Shown here piece by piece: positions 51,073 to 59,440 of a stretch of DNA of 64,000 bases (positions within the stretch are counted from its first letter, which is position 1; each line of letters starts with the position of its first letter). This DNA comes from Imperialibacter sp965651695 (GTDB taxonomy: Bacteria > Bacteroidota > Bacteroidia > Cytophagales > Cyclobacteriaceae). The DNA lies in the NCBI GenBank assembly GCA_965651695.1, contig CBFGTI010000006.1:15046-79045 (forward strand). Reading direction: 5' to 3'. Below the pieces are notes generated by a model, which made no database searches, was not told the origin of the DNA, and saw only the letters and a program-made list of their open reading frames with translations. A program made the translations under genes and the position numbers.

Positions 51073-54000
51073 ATGAGCTGCATTCGAACTTTAGGGATAC
51101 TGGTGATATGTGGAGGTATTATCTCTTGTGATTCCCCTAACGAAAAGGCTGCATCAACGCTGTTTGAGCAAATTCCTTCCAAAGTATCGGGAATAACATT
51201 TTCGAATGATCTCGAGTACACAGAGGAGTTGAACCCTTATATTTTTCGAAACTTCTACAACGGAGGTGGTGTGGGGCTCGGAGACATCAATAATGACGGT
51301 TTACTCGACATCTTCTTTTCCGGCAATCTGGTGTCCAATAAACTTTATCTCAACAAGGGAGACTTCAGGTTTGAAGATATTACTGAAAGGGCTGGAATAG
51401 GAAGTGAAGGTGTTTGGACTACCGGAGTCAGCATCGTGGATATAAACGGCGACGGCCTTCTTGATATTTATATATGCAAATCTGGCCCACCCGGAGGCGA
51501 AAAGCGACACAATGAGCTATTCATAAACAATGGAGATCTCACTTTTGCCGAAAGATCGAAGGAGTACGGACTGGCCGACGAAGGGCTTTCCACACATGCT
51601 GCTTTCTTCGACTTTGATAAAGATGGAGACATTGACTGCTACCTGCTCAACAATAGTATACGGGCTGTGGGTGGCTACGACCTGAGAAAGGATCAGCGCA
51701 ATATCCCAGACCCCGAGGGCGGAAATAAGCTGTATAGAAATGATAACGGCAAATTTGTGGACGTAAGCCAGCAGGCGGGTATCTACACCAGCGCAATAGG
51801 TTTTGGCCTGGGTGTGACCATCGGCGACATTAATAAGGATGGCTGGCAGGATATATACGTATCGAATGATTTCTTTGAGAAAGATTACTTGTACATCAAC
51901 AACCACGATGGCACTTTTACCGAAAGCCTCGAGGAACTACTGAGAGAAATTAGCCTGGGGTCGATGGGAGCCGATTTGGCCGATATCAACAATGACGGCT
52001 TCCCGGAGATTTTTGTAACCGAAATGCTACCCGAAACCGACGAAAGACTAAAAACTGCTGCACAATTTGAAAAATGGGATAAATACCAGTTAAGCGTCCA
52101 ACAAGGCTACTACCATCAGTTCAGCAGAAATACACTGCAATTAAATAATGGCCCGGGCCCTGGTGAAAAGCTTAGCTTCAGCGAGGTTTCCCGTATGGCA
52201 GGCGTACATGCTACCGACTGGAGTTGGGGTGCCCTTATTTTTGACATGGATAATGATGGCTTCAAAGACATTTTCGTGGCTAATGGCATCTACAAAGACC
52301 TGCTTGATCAGGATTATATTAATTTCGTGGGTGACCCGGAAGTAGTCAGGAGCATCCTGAATCAGACCAGCAAAGTTATAAAGCAGCTGATTGACTCAAT
52401 TCCGACGAACCGAATTCCCAACTATGCATTCCAGAACCAGGGAGGTATCAAATTCAAAAACGTGGCCGAAGAATGGGGATTGGCTCTTCCCTCCCACTCC
52501 AACGGATCGGCTTATGGCGATTTAGACAACGATGGCGATCTTGACCTTGTACTGAACAACGTGAACATGCCGGCGGCTGTCTACAAAAACAAATCCAACG
52601 AAATCTATCCACTGCATCACACCTTGAGCATAAAGCTACAGGGTGATAGTCTGAATCGATTTGCCCTTGGTTCCAAAGTCACAGTTTATGCTGGTGAAAA
52701 GGTGTTTTACCAGGAGATGGCCCCCATGCGCGGCTTTATGTCGTCGGTCGATTATACGCTGCATTTTGGATTGGGCAACGAAGCTGGCGTAGACTCATTA
52801 ATAGTGGAATGGCCAAATGATAAAGTCACGACTCTTAGAAACATCGCCCCCGATCAACAAATGGTGGTAAACCAGACCAGTGCAACCGCCAGACAAATGC
52901 CTACTAAAAAAGAAATCAAGGCAGTTTTTACATCGCTAGTAACCCCGCCCGGCCTTGAATACAAGCATGAAGAAAGTGAGTTTGTAGATTTCGACCGTGA
53001 CCGGCTCCTTTTCAATATGATTTCCAATGAAGGACCGTGTGTGTGTGTAGCTGATATTAACGCTGATGGGCTGGATGACCTGTATCTGGGTGGTGCTAAA
53101 GGCCAAAGTGGAAGCATGTTCGTCCAGACAGCTTCCGGTAGCTTCCGTTCTATCAATGCTGACCTTTTTACAGTTGATGCAACCTCTGAGGATACAGGGT
53201 GTGAATTTTTCGACGCCAACGGAGATGGACTTCCTGACCTGTATGTAACAAGTGGCAGCAACGAATTTTCTTCAAGCTCTTCTTCTCTCGCCGATCGGCT
53301 TTATATGAATCAGGGAAAAGGTGTTTTCGCCAAAAGCAAGCAACTTTTGCCTGTTAATACAAAATTTGAAAGCACTTCTGTGGTACGGGCAGCCGACTAC
53401 GACGGCGATGGCGATCTCGATCTATTTGTTGGAAGCAGGGTAATGCCCTTTGTGTACGGCCAACCTAAAAATGGCTACATTCTCAACAACGACGGCCAGG
53501 GCAACTTCAGTGACATCACATTGGAAATTGCTCCGATGCTTCTGGAGATCGGACTGATTACCGACGCTGTATGGGCGGATGTCAACGGTGATACGGCGTT
53601 AGACCTGGTAGTTGTTGGAGAATGGATGCCCGTTCGTATATTCTTGAACAGCAATGGAAAGTTAGTTGACAGCACAGTGGAAAGCGGCCTCGAAGAATCT
53701 AACGGATGGACGAACACCGTAGCGGTTGCCGACCTAAATGGCGATGGGCATATGGACATAATTACCGGAAATCATGGCCTTAATTCCCGCTTCAAAGCAT
53801 CGCCCGAAGAGCCCGTGTCTCTATATGTGAACGACTTTGATAAAAATGGCACACTGGAGCAGATTCTGACCCGCTACGAGCATGGCAAAGAATTGCCGAT
53901 GGTACTTCGCACCGATCTTGTGATGCAGATACCCTCTTTGAAGAAGAAATACCTTCGCTTCAGCAATTATAAGGACCAGACAATCAAAGACATTTTCACT

Positions 54001-54405
54001 GAGGATCAGATGAAAAACAGCTTGGTTTTAAAAGCTTATGATTTTTCTTCTGCGGTTTGGCTGAACAATGGAAACGGTGTGTTCAAAAGGCTTGCATTAC
54101 CTGATCCGGCCCAAGTCTCACCAGTTTATGCATTATTTACTGATGATTTCGATAAGGATGGAACTATCGACATCTTTCTTGGGGGTAATCAATACAAGGC
54201 CAAGCCCGAAACCGGAATTTATGACGCAAGTTATGGTCTGATGCTGCGCGGATTGGGAGACGGGACATTCAAAGCTTTGCCATCCAAAGAATCTGGCGTG
54301 CTCATTAAGGGGCAGATCCGCGATATCAAGCGGCTTCAGCTAAATGGGAAACAGGCTGTGATTGTGGGAAAGAATAATGACATCCCGGCAATACTGCAAT
54401 ACTAA
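51073..54405 (+). CDS. VCBS/FG-GAP repeat lipoprotein with ASPIC/UnbV domain, copy 2
   Basis: 1,110 residues from ATG 51073 (MSCIRTLGILVICGGIISC); GTG codons at 51052 and 51055 would extend it by up to 7 residues with additional Lys and Arg. Lipobox IISC. Two VCBS propellers flank an ASPIC/UnbV domain as in copy 1, and blades align one for one: DINNDGLLDIFF, DINGDGLLDIYI, DFDKDGDIDCYL, DINKDGWQDIYV, DINNDGFPEIFV, DMDNDGFKDIFV, DLDNDGDLDLVL; then UnbV with MRGFMSSVDYTLHFGLG and WPNDKVTTLRNI. The sequence is clearly paralogous to copy 1 but far from identical, so the duplication is old. It lies 31 bp after copy 1 and 46 bp before copy 3. Confidence 0.92.
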   Translation: MSCIRTLGILVICGGIISCDSPNEKAASTLFEQIPSKVSGITFSNDLEYTEELNPYIFRNFYNGGGVGLGDINNDGLLDIFFSGNLVSNKLYLNKGDFRFEDITERAGIGSEGVWTTGVSIVDINGDGLLDIYICKSGPPGGEKRHNELFINNGDLTFAERSKEYGLADEGLSTHAAFFDFDKDGDIDCYLLNNSIRAVGGYDLRKDQRNIPDPEGGNKLYRNDNGKFVDVSQQAGIYTSAIGFGLGVTIGDINKDGWQDIYVSNDFFEKDYLYINNHDGTFTESLEELLREISLGSMGADLADINNDGFPEIFVTEMLPETDERLKTAAQFEKWDKYQLSVQQGYYHQFSRNTLQLNNGPGPGEKLSFSEVSRMAGVHATDWSWGALIFDMDNDGFKDIFVANGIYKDLLDQDYINFVGDPEVVRSILNQTSKVIKQLIDSIPTNRIPNYAFQNQGGIKFKNVAEEWGLALPSHSNGSAYGDLDNDGDLDLVLNNVNMPAAVYKNKSNEIYPLHHTLSIKLQGDSLNRFALGSKVTVYAGEKVFYQEMAPMRGFMSSVDYTLHFGLGNEAGVDSLIVEWPNDKVTTLRNIAPDQQMVVNQTSATARQMPTKKEIKAVFTSLVTPPGLEYKHEESEFVDFDRDRLLFNMISNEGPCVCVADINADGLDDLYLGGAKGQSGSMFVQTASGSFRSINADLFTVDATSEDTGCEFFDANGDGLPDLYVTSGSNEFSSSSSSLADRLYMNQGKGVFAKSKQLLPVNTKFESTSVVRAADYDGDGDLDLFVGSRVMPFVYGQPKNGYILNNDGQGNFSDITLEIAPMLLEIGLITDAVWADVNGDTALDLVVVGEWMPVRIFLNSNGKLVDSTVESGLEESNGWTNTVAVADLNGDGHMDIITGNHGLNSRFKASPEEPVSLYVNDFDKNGTLEQILTRYEHGKELPMVLRTDLVMQIPSLKKKYLRFSNYKDQTIKDIFTEDQMKNSLVLKAYDFSSAVWLNNGNGVFKRLALPDPAQVSPVYALFTDDFDKDGTIDIFLGGNQYKAKPETGIYDASYGLMLRGLGDGTFKALPSKESGVLIKGQIRDIKRLQLNGKQAVIVGKNNDIPAILQY

Positions 54406-54451
54406 AAGGTAACAAATTTAAACAAGCTGCGGCAATTTTTTACAGCCAAGA

Positions 54452-57400
54452 ATGGCCTCAGTCGAAAAACATCGCTCTAAATTGATTAGTAAGCCTAAGC
54501 CTCGCAGGAAAGTGATAAAACCGGATCTGTATGACCACTCCGGCCCAATCACCGTCAAAGGTTCAATTAGATCCTTCGTTACGGCAGCAATAGTGGCTAT
54601 ATGCCTTTTATCTTGTGATTCTGCAACATACAACGGCAAACGTTCCCTTTTTGAGCCAATTTCGTCTGCCAAATCAAAAATAACCTTTTCCAACACCCTC
54701 ACCGAAAACGAGGATTTCAATCTCATCGAGTATCTCTACTTCTACAACGGCGGTGGGGTGGCGCTGGGCGATATTAACAACGATGGCCTGGTAGACATTT
54801 ACTTGTCGGCGAACCAGCTGGAGAATAAGCTATACCTGAACAAGGGCAATTGGCAGTTCGAAGACATCACAGAAACGGCTGGCGTCGGGTCCCCCGGCCC
54901 TTGGAAAACCGGTGTAACCATGGCCGACGTTAACGGCGACGGCTTATTGGACATCTACCAGTGCCGCCTCGGAGGCTATAAAGGAATAGCTGGAAAAAAT
55001 CAGCTCTTCATTAACAATGGAGACCTCACCTTTACAGAAAGGGCAGGGGAATATAATCTTGACTTCAGCGGATTCAGCACACAGGCAGCGTTTTTCGATT
55101 ACGACCTCGATGGCGACCTCGACGTGTACCTGCTCAACCATTCGGTTCATACCGAGCGCAGCTACGGCAGAGCAACGCTGAGGCAATATGACGATAGCAA
55201 AGCCGGCGACCGCCTATTTAAAAACAACAGCGATACGGGTGTGTTGTCGTTTACCAGCGTAACCAGGGAGGCAGGCATTTATTCCAGCCACATTGGCTAT
55301 GGATTGGGAGTGGGTGTGAGCGACGTTAATGGCGATGGTTGGCCGGATATTTACATCTCCAACGATTTCAACGAAAACGACTACCTCTACATCAACAACG
55401 GTGCAAGTGGCGAAAAGCCGGTTACCTTTACTGAATCTATCAGCTCAGCCATTGGCCACACCAGCAGATTCTCCATGGGCAACGACCTGGCCGATTACAA
55501 TAATGATGGACGGGTAGACATCATTTCGCTCGATATGCTGCCCGACGATGAGCGGGTAGTAAAGTTATCCGCTGGCGAAGATTCTTATCAAATTTACAGC
55601 TTGAAGCTTGAATTTGGCTACGGCAGGCAGTTTGCCCGCAATACATTGCAGTTGAACCAGGGACAGGACCCGGCGGGTGTACCAATCTACGCCGAAATTG
55701 GCCAGCTCGCCGGAGTGCACGCTACCGACTGGAGCTGGTCGGCTCTATTTGCCGACTACGACAACGACGGGTACAAAGACCTTTTCATTTCGAACGGCAT
55801 CAGGCGGCGGCCAAACGACATGGACTATATTAACTTCATCTCCAGCAAAGAAATCCCTGATGGCCTGGTTAATCAGCCCGATCTGAGTGATTTGGCGCTG
55901 GTTAACCAGATGCCCGACGGTGCCGTACCCAATTATTTTTTTAAGAACAACGGCGATCTTACATTCAAAAACATGAGCAGTGAGTGGGGTATGTCCGCTC
56001 CTACCCTTTCTAACGGCGCCGCCTATGCCGACCTCGACAACGACGGTGACCTGGACCTGGTGATCAACAATATCAACCAGCAAGCCAGCCTGATGCGCAA
56101 CTACACCAGAGAAAACATAGAGCACGACAGTACCTCACAAGCTTATTTGCACATAATTGCCAAAGGAAATGGCAACAACACGTTTGGCATTGGCTTAAAA
56201 GCTTTAGCATACGCCGGCGGCCGTGCTGTGATGCAGGAAAACTTTTCTTCAAGAGGTTTTCAGTCGTCGGTACCGCCCCATATTCACATTGGGTTGGGAA
56301 ATATCCACTTGCTCGACTCGCTGCGGGTTTTGTGGCCTGGAGGGAAAACACAGCTGATAAAAGAAGTAGAAGTAAACAGAACACTCGAGGTTTCAGAAGC
56401 TGAAGCATCGGAATTTTACATACGTTCGTTTACACCTGGCGAGGATCGTAGCGAACCACTTGGCGAACCACTTGGCGAACCACTTTTTAAAGACTACACC
56501 ACACAGTCGGGGGTAGATTTTCGGCACCAGGAAAATCATTTCAACGACTTCAATAGGGAATTCCTGCTTCCGCATGCCATCTCGCGTGAAGGTCCTAAGA
56601 TCGCGGTAGCCGACTACAACAGCGATGGAAAAGACGATTTCTATGTCGGAAATGCTACCGGCGCAGAGGGACGCCTTTACCAGCAATCGGACGGAGCCAC
56701 CTTTTTTGAAAGTGCAATTACCCTCACAAAATCGATCGTCGAGAGTGAGGAAACAGCCGCCATTGCTTTCGACGCCAACGGCGATCACTTGCCTGATCTG
56801 TACATTACCACCGGGGGAAATGAGGTTGTTCCACCGAATCCTTTACTTCAGGATCATCTTCTTCTGAACACGGGAAGCGGTTTTTCTGAACCTGACCGAG
56901 GCGATTTACCAGAATTGTTCCAACACGGCGCCGTGGTAGTAGACGCCGACATCGACCAGGACGGCGACCAGGACCTGTTTGTTGGTGGCCGGGCGGTTCC
57001 AGGGCAATATGGCATCACACCGCACAGCTACATCCTTCTCAACAACGGTAGTGGCAAATTCACGGAGGCTACCGCTAGCATTGCTCCAGAACTGCTTGAG
57101 GTAGGGATGGTGAAGGATGCTAAATGGGCAGACCTTAATGGCGACGCCTATCCCGATCTGATTGTAGCAGGCGAATGGATGGCTTTAACTGTTTTCTACA
57201 ACAACAATGGACAACTTGAAAGGGCTGCGGAAACCGGACTGGAAAATACTACCGGCTGGTGGAACTGCATCGAGACTGCCGATTTCGATAATGACGGTGA
57301 TATCGACTTTGTAGCAGGAAACCTCGGAAGCAATTCGAGACTTAAACCCTCGCAGGATTATCCCCTGCATCTGTACATCCAGGACTTTGATGATAACGGC

Positions 57401-57979
57401 TCATTGGAACAAATAATGGCCTACAGTACACCCGAAGGGATTTTCACTACAAATACGAAAGATGAACTCATCAAACAGATGCCATCCCTCAAAAAGAAGT
57501 ATGTGAAGCACCAGGATTTTGCCGGTAAAACTGTAGACGAAATATTTGGCAAAGAAGAGCTGGAAAAAAGCCTGCACTTAAGCGTGAATACTTTTCAGTC
57601 TGTATATGTAGAAAACATGGGTAACGGGCGTTTTCGCACCCGGAGTCTTCCCCTTGAGGCGCAATTTTTTCCTGTCATGGCTATGACCACTGCCGACCTC
57701 AACAACGACGGCCACCCCGACATCGTTGCGGGCGGTAACCTCCTCAGCACCTCTCCCTATTTTGGAACTTATGATGCAGGAAAGGGTCTTGTGCTTTTAG
57801 GTGATGGAAGAGGAAATTTCACTCCATTGCCGCAGCACAAAAGCGGCTTGAGGATCGACGGCGAAATAAGAGATATAAAAATTTTGAAAACAGGTGAAAA
57901 ACTGCTTTTTATCATTGCGAGAAACAATGATAAGCTTTTGATTTATGAACTGAACGAATCATTTCGCAATAATTTTTAA
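54452..57979 (+). CDS. VCBS/FG-GAP repeat lipoprotein with ASPIC/UnbV domain, copy 3
   Basis: 1,175 residues from ATG 54452. It differs from copies 1 and 2 by a basic N-terminal extension of about 38 residues (MASVEKHRSKLISKPKPRRK) before a hydrophobic stretch with lipobox ICLLSC near residue 55; no closer ATG exists, and a GTG at 54512 would shorten it. Blades DINNDGLVDIYL, DVNGDGLLDIYQ, DYDLDGDLDVYL, DVNGDGWPDIYI, DYNNDGRVDIIS, DYDNDGYKDLFI and DLDNDGDLDLVI precede the UnbV domain (SRGFQSSVPPHIHIGLG, WPGGKTQLIKEV), and a second propeller follows. A 12-bp tandem repeat (56451-56486) encodes EPLG repeats in the linker after UnbV. It ends 28 bp before the haloperoxidase-like gene. Confidence 0.92.
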   Translation: MASVEKHRSKLISKPKPRRKVIKPDLYDHSGPITVKGSIRSFVTAAIVAICLLSCDSATYNGKRSLFEPISSAKSKITFSNTLTENEDFNLIEYLYFYNGGGVALGDINNDGLVDIYLSANQLENKLYLNKGNWQFEDITETAGVGSPGPWKTGVTMADVNGDGLLDIYQCRLGGYKGIAGKNQLFINNGDLTFTERAGEYNLDFSGFSTQAAFFDYDLDGDLDVYLLNHSVHTERSYGRATLRQYDDSKAGDRLFKNNSDTGVLSFTSVTREAGIYSSHIGYGLGVGVSDVNGDGWPDIYISNDFNENDYLYINNGASGEKPVTFTESISSAIGHTSRFSMGNDLADYNNDGRVDIISLDMLPDDERVVKLSAGEDSYQIYSLKLEFGYGRQFARNTLQLNQGQDPAGVPIYAEIGQLAGVHATDWSWSALFADYDNDGYKDLFISNGIRRRPNDMDYINFISSKEIPDGLVNQPDLSDLALVNQMPDGAVPNYFFKNNGDLTFKNMSSEWGMSAPTLSNGAAYADLDNDGDLDLVINNINQQASLMRNYTRENIEHDSTSQAYLHIIAKGNGNNTFGIGLKALAYAGGRAVMQENFSSRGFQSSVPPHIHIGLGNIHLLDSLRVLWPGGKTQLIKEVEVNRTLEVSEAEASEFYIRSFTPGEDRSEPLGEPLGEPLFKDYTTQSGVDFRHQENHFNDFNREFLLPHAISREGPKIAVADYNSDGKDDFYVGNATGAEGRLYQQSDGATFFESAITLTKSIVESEETAAIAFDANGDHLPDLYITTGGNEVVPPNPLLQDHLLLNTGSGFSEPDRGDLPELFQHGAVVVDADIDQDGDQDLFVGGRAVPGQYGITPHSYILLNNGSGKFTEATASIAPELLEVGMVKDAKWADLNGDAYPDLIVAGEWMALTVFYNNNGQLERAAETGLENTTGWWNCIETADFDNDGDIDFVAGNLGSNSRLKPSQDYPLHLYIQDFDDNGSLEQIMAYSTPEGIFTTNTKDELIKQMPSLKKKYVKHQDFAGKTVDEIFGKEELEKSLHLSVNTFQSVYVENMGNGRFRTRSLPLEAQFFPVMAMTTADLNNDGHPDIVAGGNLLSTSPYFGTYDAGKGLVLLGDGRGNFTPLPQHKSGLRIDGEIRDIKILKTGEKLLFIIARNNDKLLIYELNESFRNNF
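56451..56486 (+). repeat. 12-bp tandem repeat, three copies, in frame
   Basis: GCGAACCACTTG twice followed by GCGAACCACTTT. Each unit is four codons, so slippage would change the length of an EPLG linker without a frameshift. It lies between the UnbV domain and the second propeller of VCBS copy 3. Confidence 0.85.
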
Positions 57980-58007
57980 CTTTGAGGTTCATTTAAAGGA
58001 GTATGTT
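57977..58007 (+). promoter_or_regulatory. -7-like box and Shine-Dalgarno sequence of haloperoxidase-like gene
   Basis: TAACTTTG at 57977-57984 overlaps the stop codon of VCBS copy 3 and matches the -7 consensus, but no -33 TTTG is at the right distance. AAAGGAG at 57995-58001 lies 6 bp before the ATG at 58008, a classical ribosome-binding site that is rare in this window, where most starts lack one. Confidence 0.5.
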
Positions 58008-59363
58008 ATGATAAATCGACTTTTTAGCTCACTAGTCGTTGGTGTAGTTGCTCTGCTGGTTTCTTGCCAGAGCACAAAAAAAGAATACAAACAGGTCCTG
58101 AGTGACCCTATATTTTATCATGAATCGGTTAAAAAGCTTACCGACATCATCGTTCATGATATATTCAATCCGGTTGTTGCCAGCCGTATTTATGCCTATC
58201 CTAATATCGCAGCCTACGAGGTACTCGTAAATCAGTATCCCGAATATCAGTCGCTGGCTGGCCAATTGAACGGGCTTACGCAAGCCCCTAAACCGGACTC
58301 AGAAAAGGAAATAGATTTTCACCTGGCTGCGTTGCAAGCATTTATTACTGTGGGCAAAGCACTTATTTTTTCCGAGGACAAGATGGAATTGTATCGGCAA
58401 AAAATGTACACCAAAATTAAGGATACGAACATTCCTTCGAGTGTTTTTGAAAATTCGGTTGCCTATGGTGAAGAAGTAGCGAAACACATTTTGGACTGGA
58501 CTGGTAAGGACAATTACAAAGAAAGCAGGTCTTTTCCCAAATATACTGTTGTCAACAACGCCGAATTCTGGAAGCCGACCCCTCCCGACTATATGGAAGG
58601 AATTGAACCGCACTGGATGAAAATACGGACGCTGGTACTCGACTCCTGCAACCAGTTTAGTCCACCACCTCCCACGCCATATAGCATGGACAAAAACAGC
58701 CAGTTTTACAAAGAGGTACTGGAAGTGTATGAAACCGGTAAAAACCTGACCGACGAACAAACAGAAATTGCCAAGTTTTGGGATTGCAATCCCTATGTTT
58801 CGCACCACAAGGGCCATGCGATGTTTGCTACGAAAAAAATTACTCCCGGTGGGCATTGGATGGGAATTACGTCCATCGCCAGCAAGCAGGCGAAATCTGA
58901 CTTTATGGAAACATCAGAGGCCTACACAATGGTAACAATTGGCCTTTTTGATGGTTTTATTTCTTGCTGGGATGAAAAGTGGAGAAGCATACTTCTGAGA
59001 CCTGAAACAGTAATCAACGAGTTTGTCGACGAAGACTGGGTGCCACTTCTCCAAACTCCGCCATTTCCCGAATATACCAGCGGGCATAGTGTAATTAGTA
59101 ATGCAGCGGCCACAGTGCTCACAAAACTATATGGCGAAAGCTTTAGCTATGAAGACACCACTGAGTTAGAGTATGGCCTTACAGCACGACGCTTCGATTC
59201 GTTCTTCGAAGCAAGCGAGGAGGCAGCAATAAGTCGCTTATACGGTGGTATTCATTATATGCCTGCGATTGTAAATGGAGTAACCCAAGGCAAGCATGTA
59301 GGTAACTGGGTGATCGAAAACATCAAAACGAGGAAAGACGACGCCCTCGCATCCACAAAGTAA
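58008..59363 (+). CDS. Vanadium-dependent haloperoxidase-type (PAP2 superfamily) lipoprotein
   Basis: 451 residues. Lipobox LLVSC near residue 20 predicts export and lipid anchoring. Vanadate/phosphate-site motifs are in the usual order: DEKWRSILLRPETVI has the K-x6-RP motif near 322-330, EYTSGHS the (P)SGH motif near 358, and SRLYGGIHYMP the SR-x5-H motif near 408-415. The Asp that usually follows the last His by four residues (HxxxD in fungal chloroperoxidase) is Ala here. Haloperoxidases oxidise halides with peroxide; related bacterial enzymes are phosphatases, and the two cannot be separated from sequence alone. It directly follows the three VCBS lipoproteins (28-bp gap after copy 3) on the same strand. 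Confidence 0.9.
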   Translation: MINRLFSSLVVGVVALLVSCQSTKKEYKQVLSDPIFYHESVKKLTDIIVHDIFNPVVASRIYAYPNIAAYEVLVNQYPEYQSLAGQLNGLTQAPKPDSEKEIDFHLAALQAFITVGKALIFSEDKMELYRQKMYTKIKDTNIPSSVFENSVAYGEEVAKHILDWTGKDNYKESRSFPKYTVVNNAEFWKPTPPDYMEGIEPHWMKIRTLVLDSCNQFSPPPPTPYSMDKNSQFYKEVLEVYETGKNLTDEQTEIAKFWDCNPYVSHHKGHAMFATKKITPGGHWMGITSIASKQAKSDFMETSEAYTMVTIGLFDGFISCWDEKWRSILLRPETVINEFVDEDWVPLLQTPPFPEYTSGHSVISNAAATVLTKLYGESFSYEDTTELEYGLTARRFDSFFEASEEAAISRLYGGIHYMPAIVNGVTQGKHVGNWVIENIKTRKDDALASTK

Positions 59364-59378
59364 TCGGTTTCAAAGCAA

Positions 59379-59428
59379 AAAGGGTTTAGCGTCGGAGATA
59401 TCCATAACGCTAAACCCTTTATTTTTTA
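59379..59428. terminator. Bidirectional terminator
   Basis: AAAGGGTTTAGCGT at 59379-59392 pairs perfectly with ACGCTAAACCCTTT at 59407-59420 (14-bp stem), with an ATTTTTT tail. It ends the VCBS-haloperoxidase cluster and the convergent helicase gene. Confidence 0.9.
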
Positions 59429-59440
59429 TAACAACTTCTC

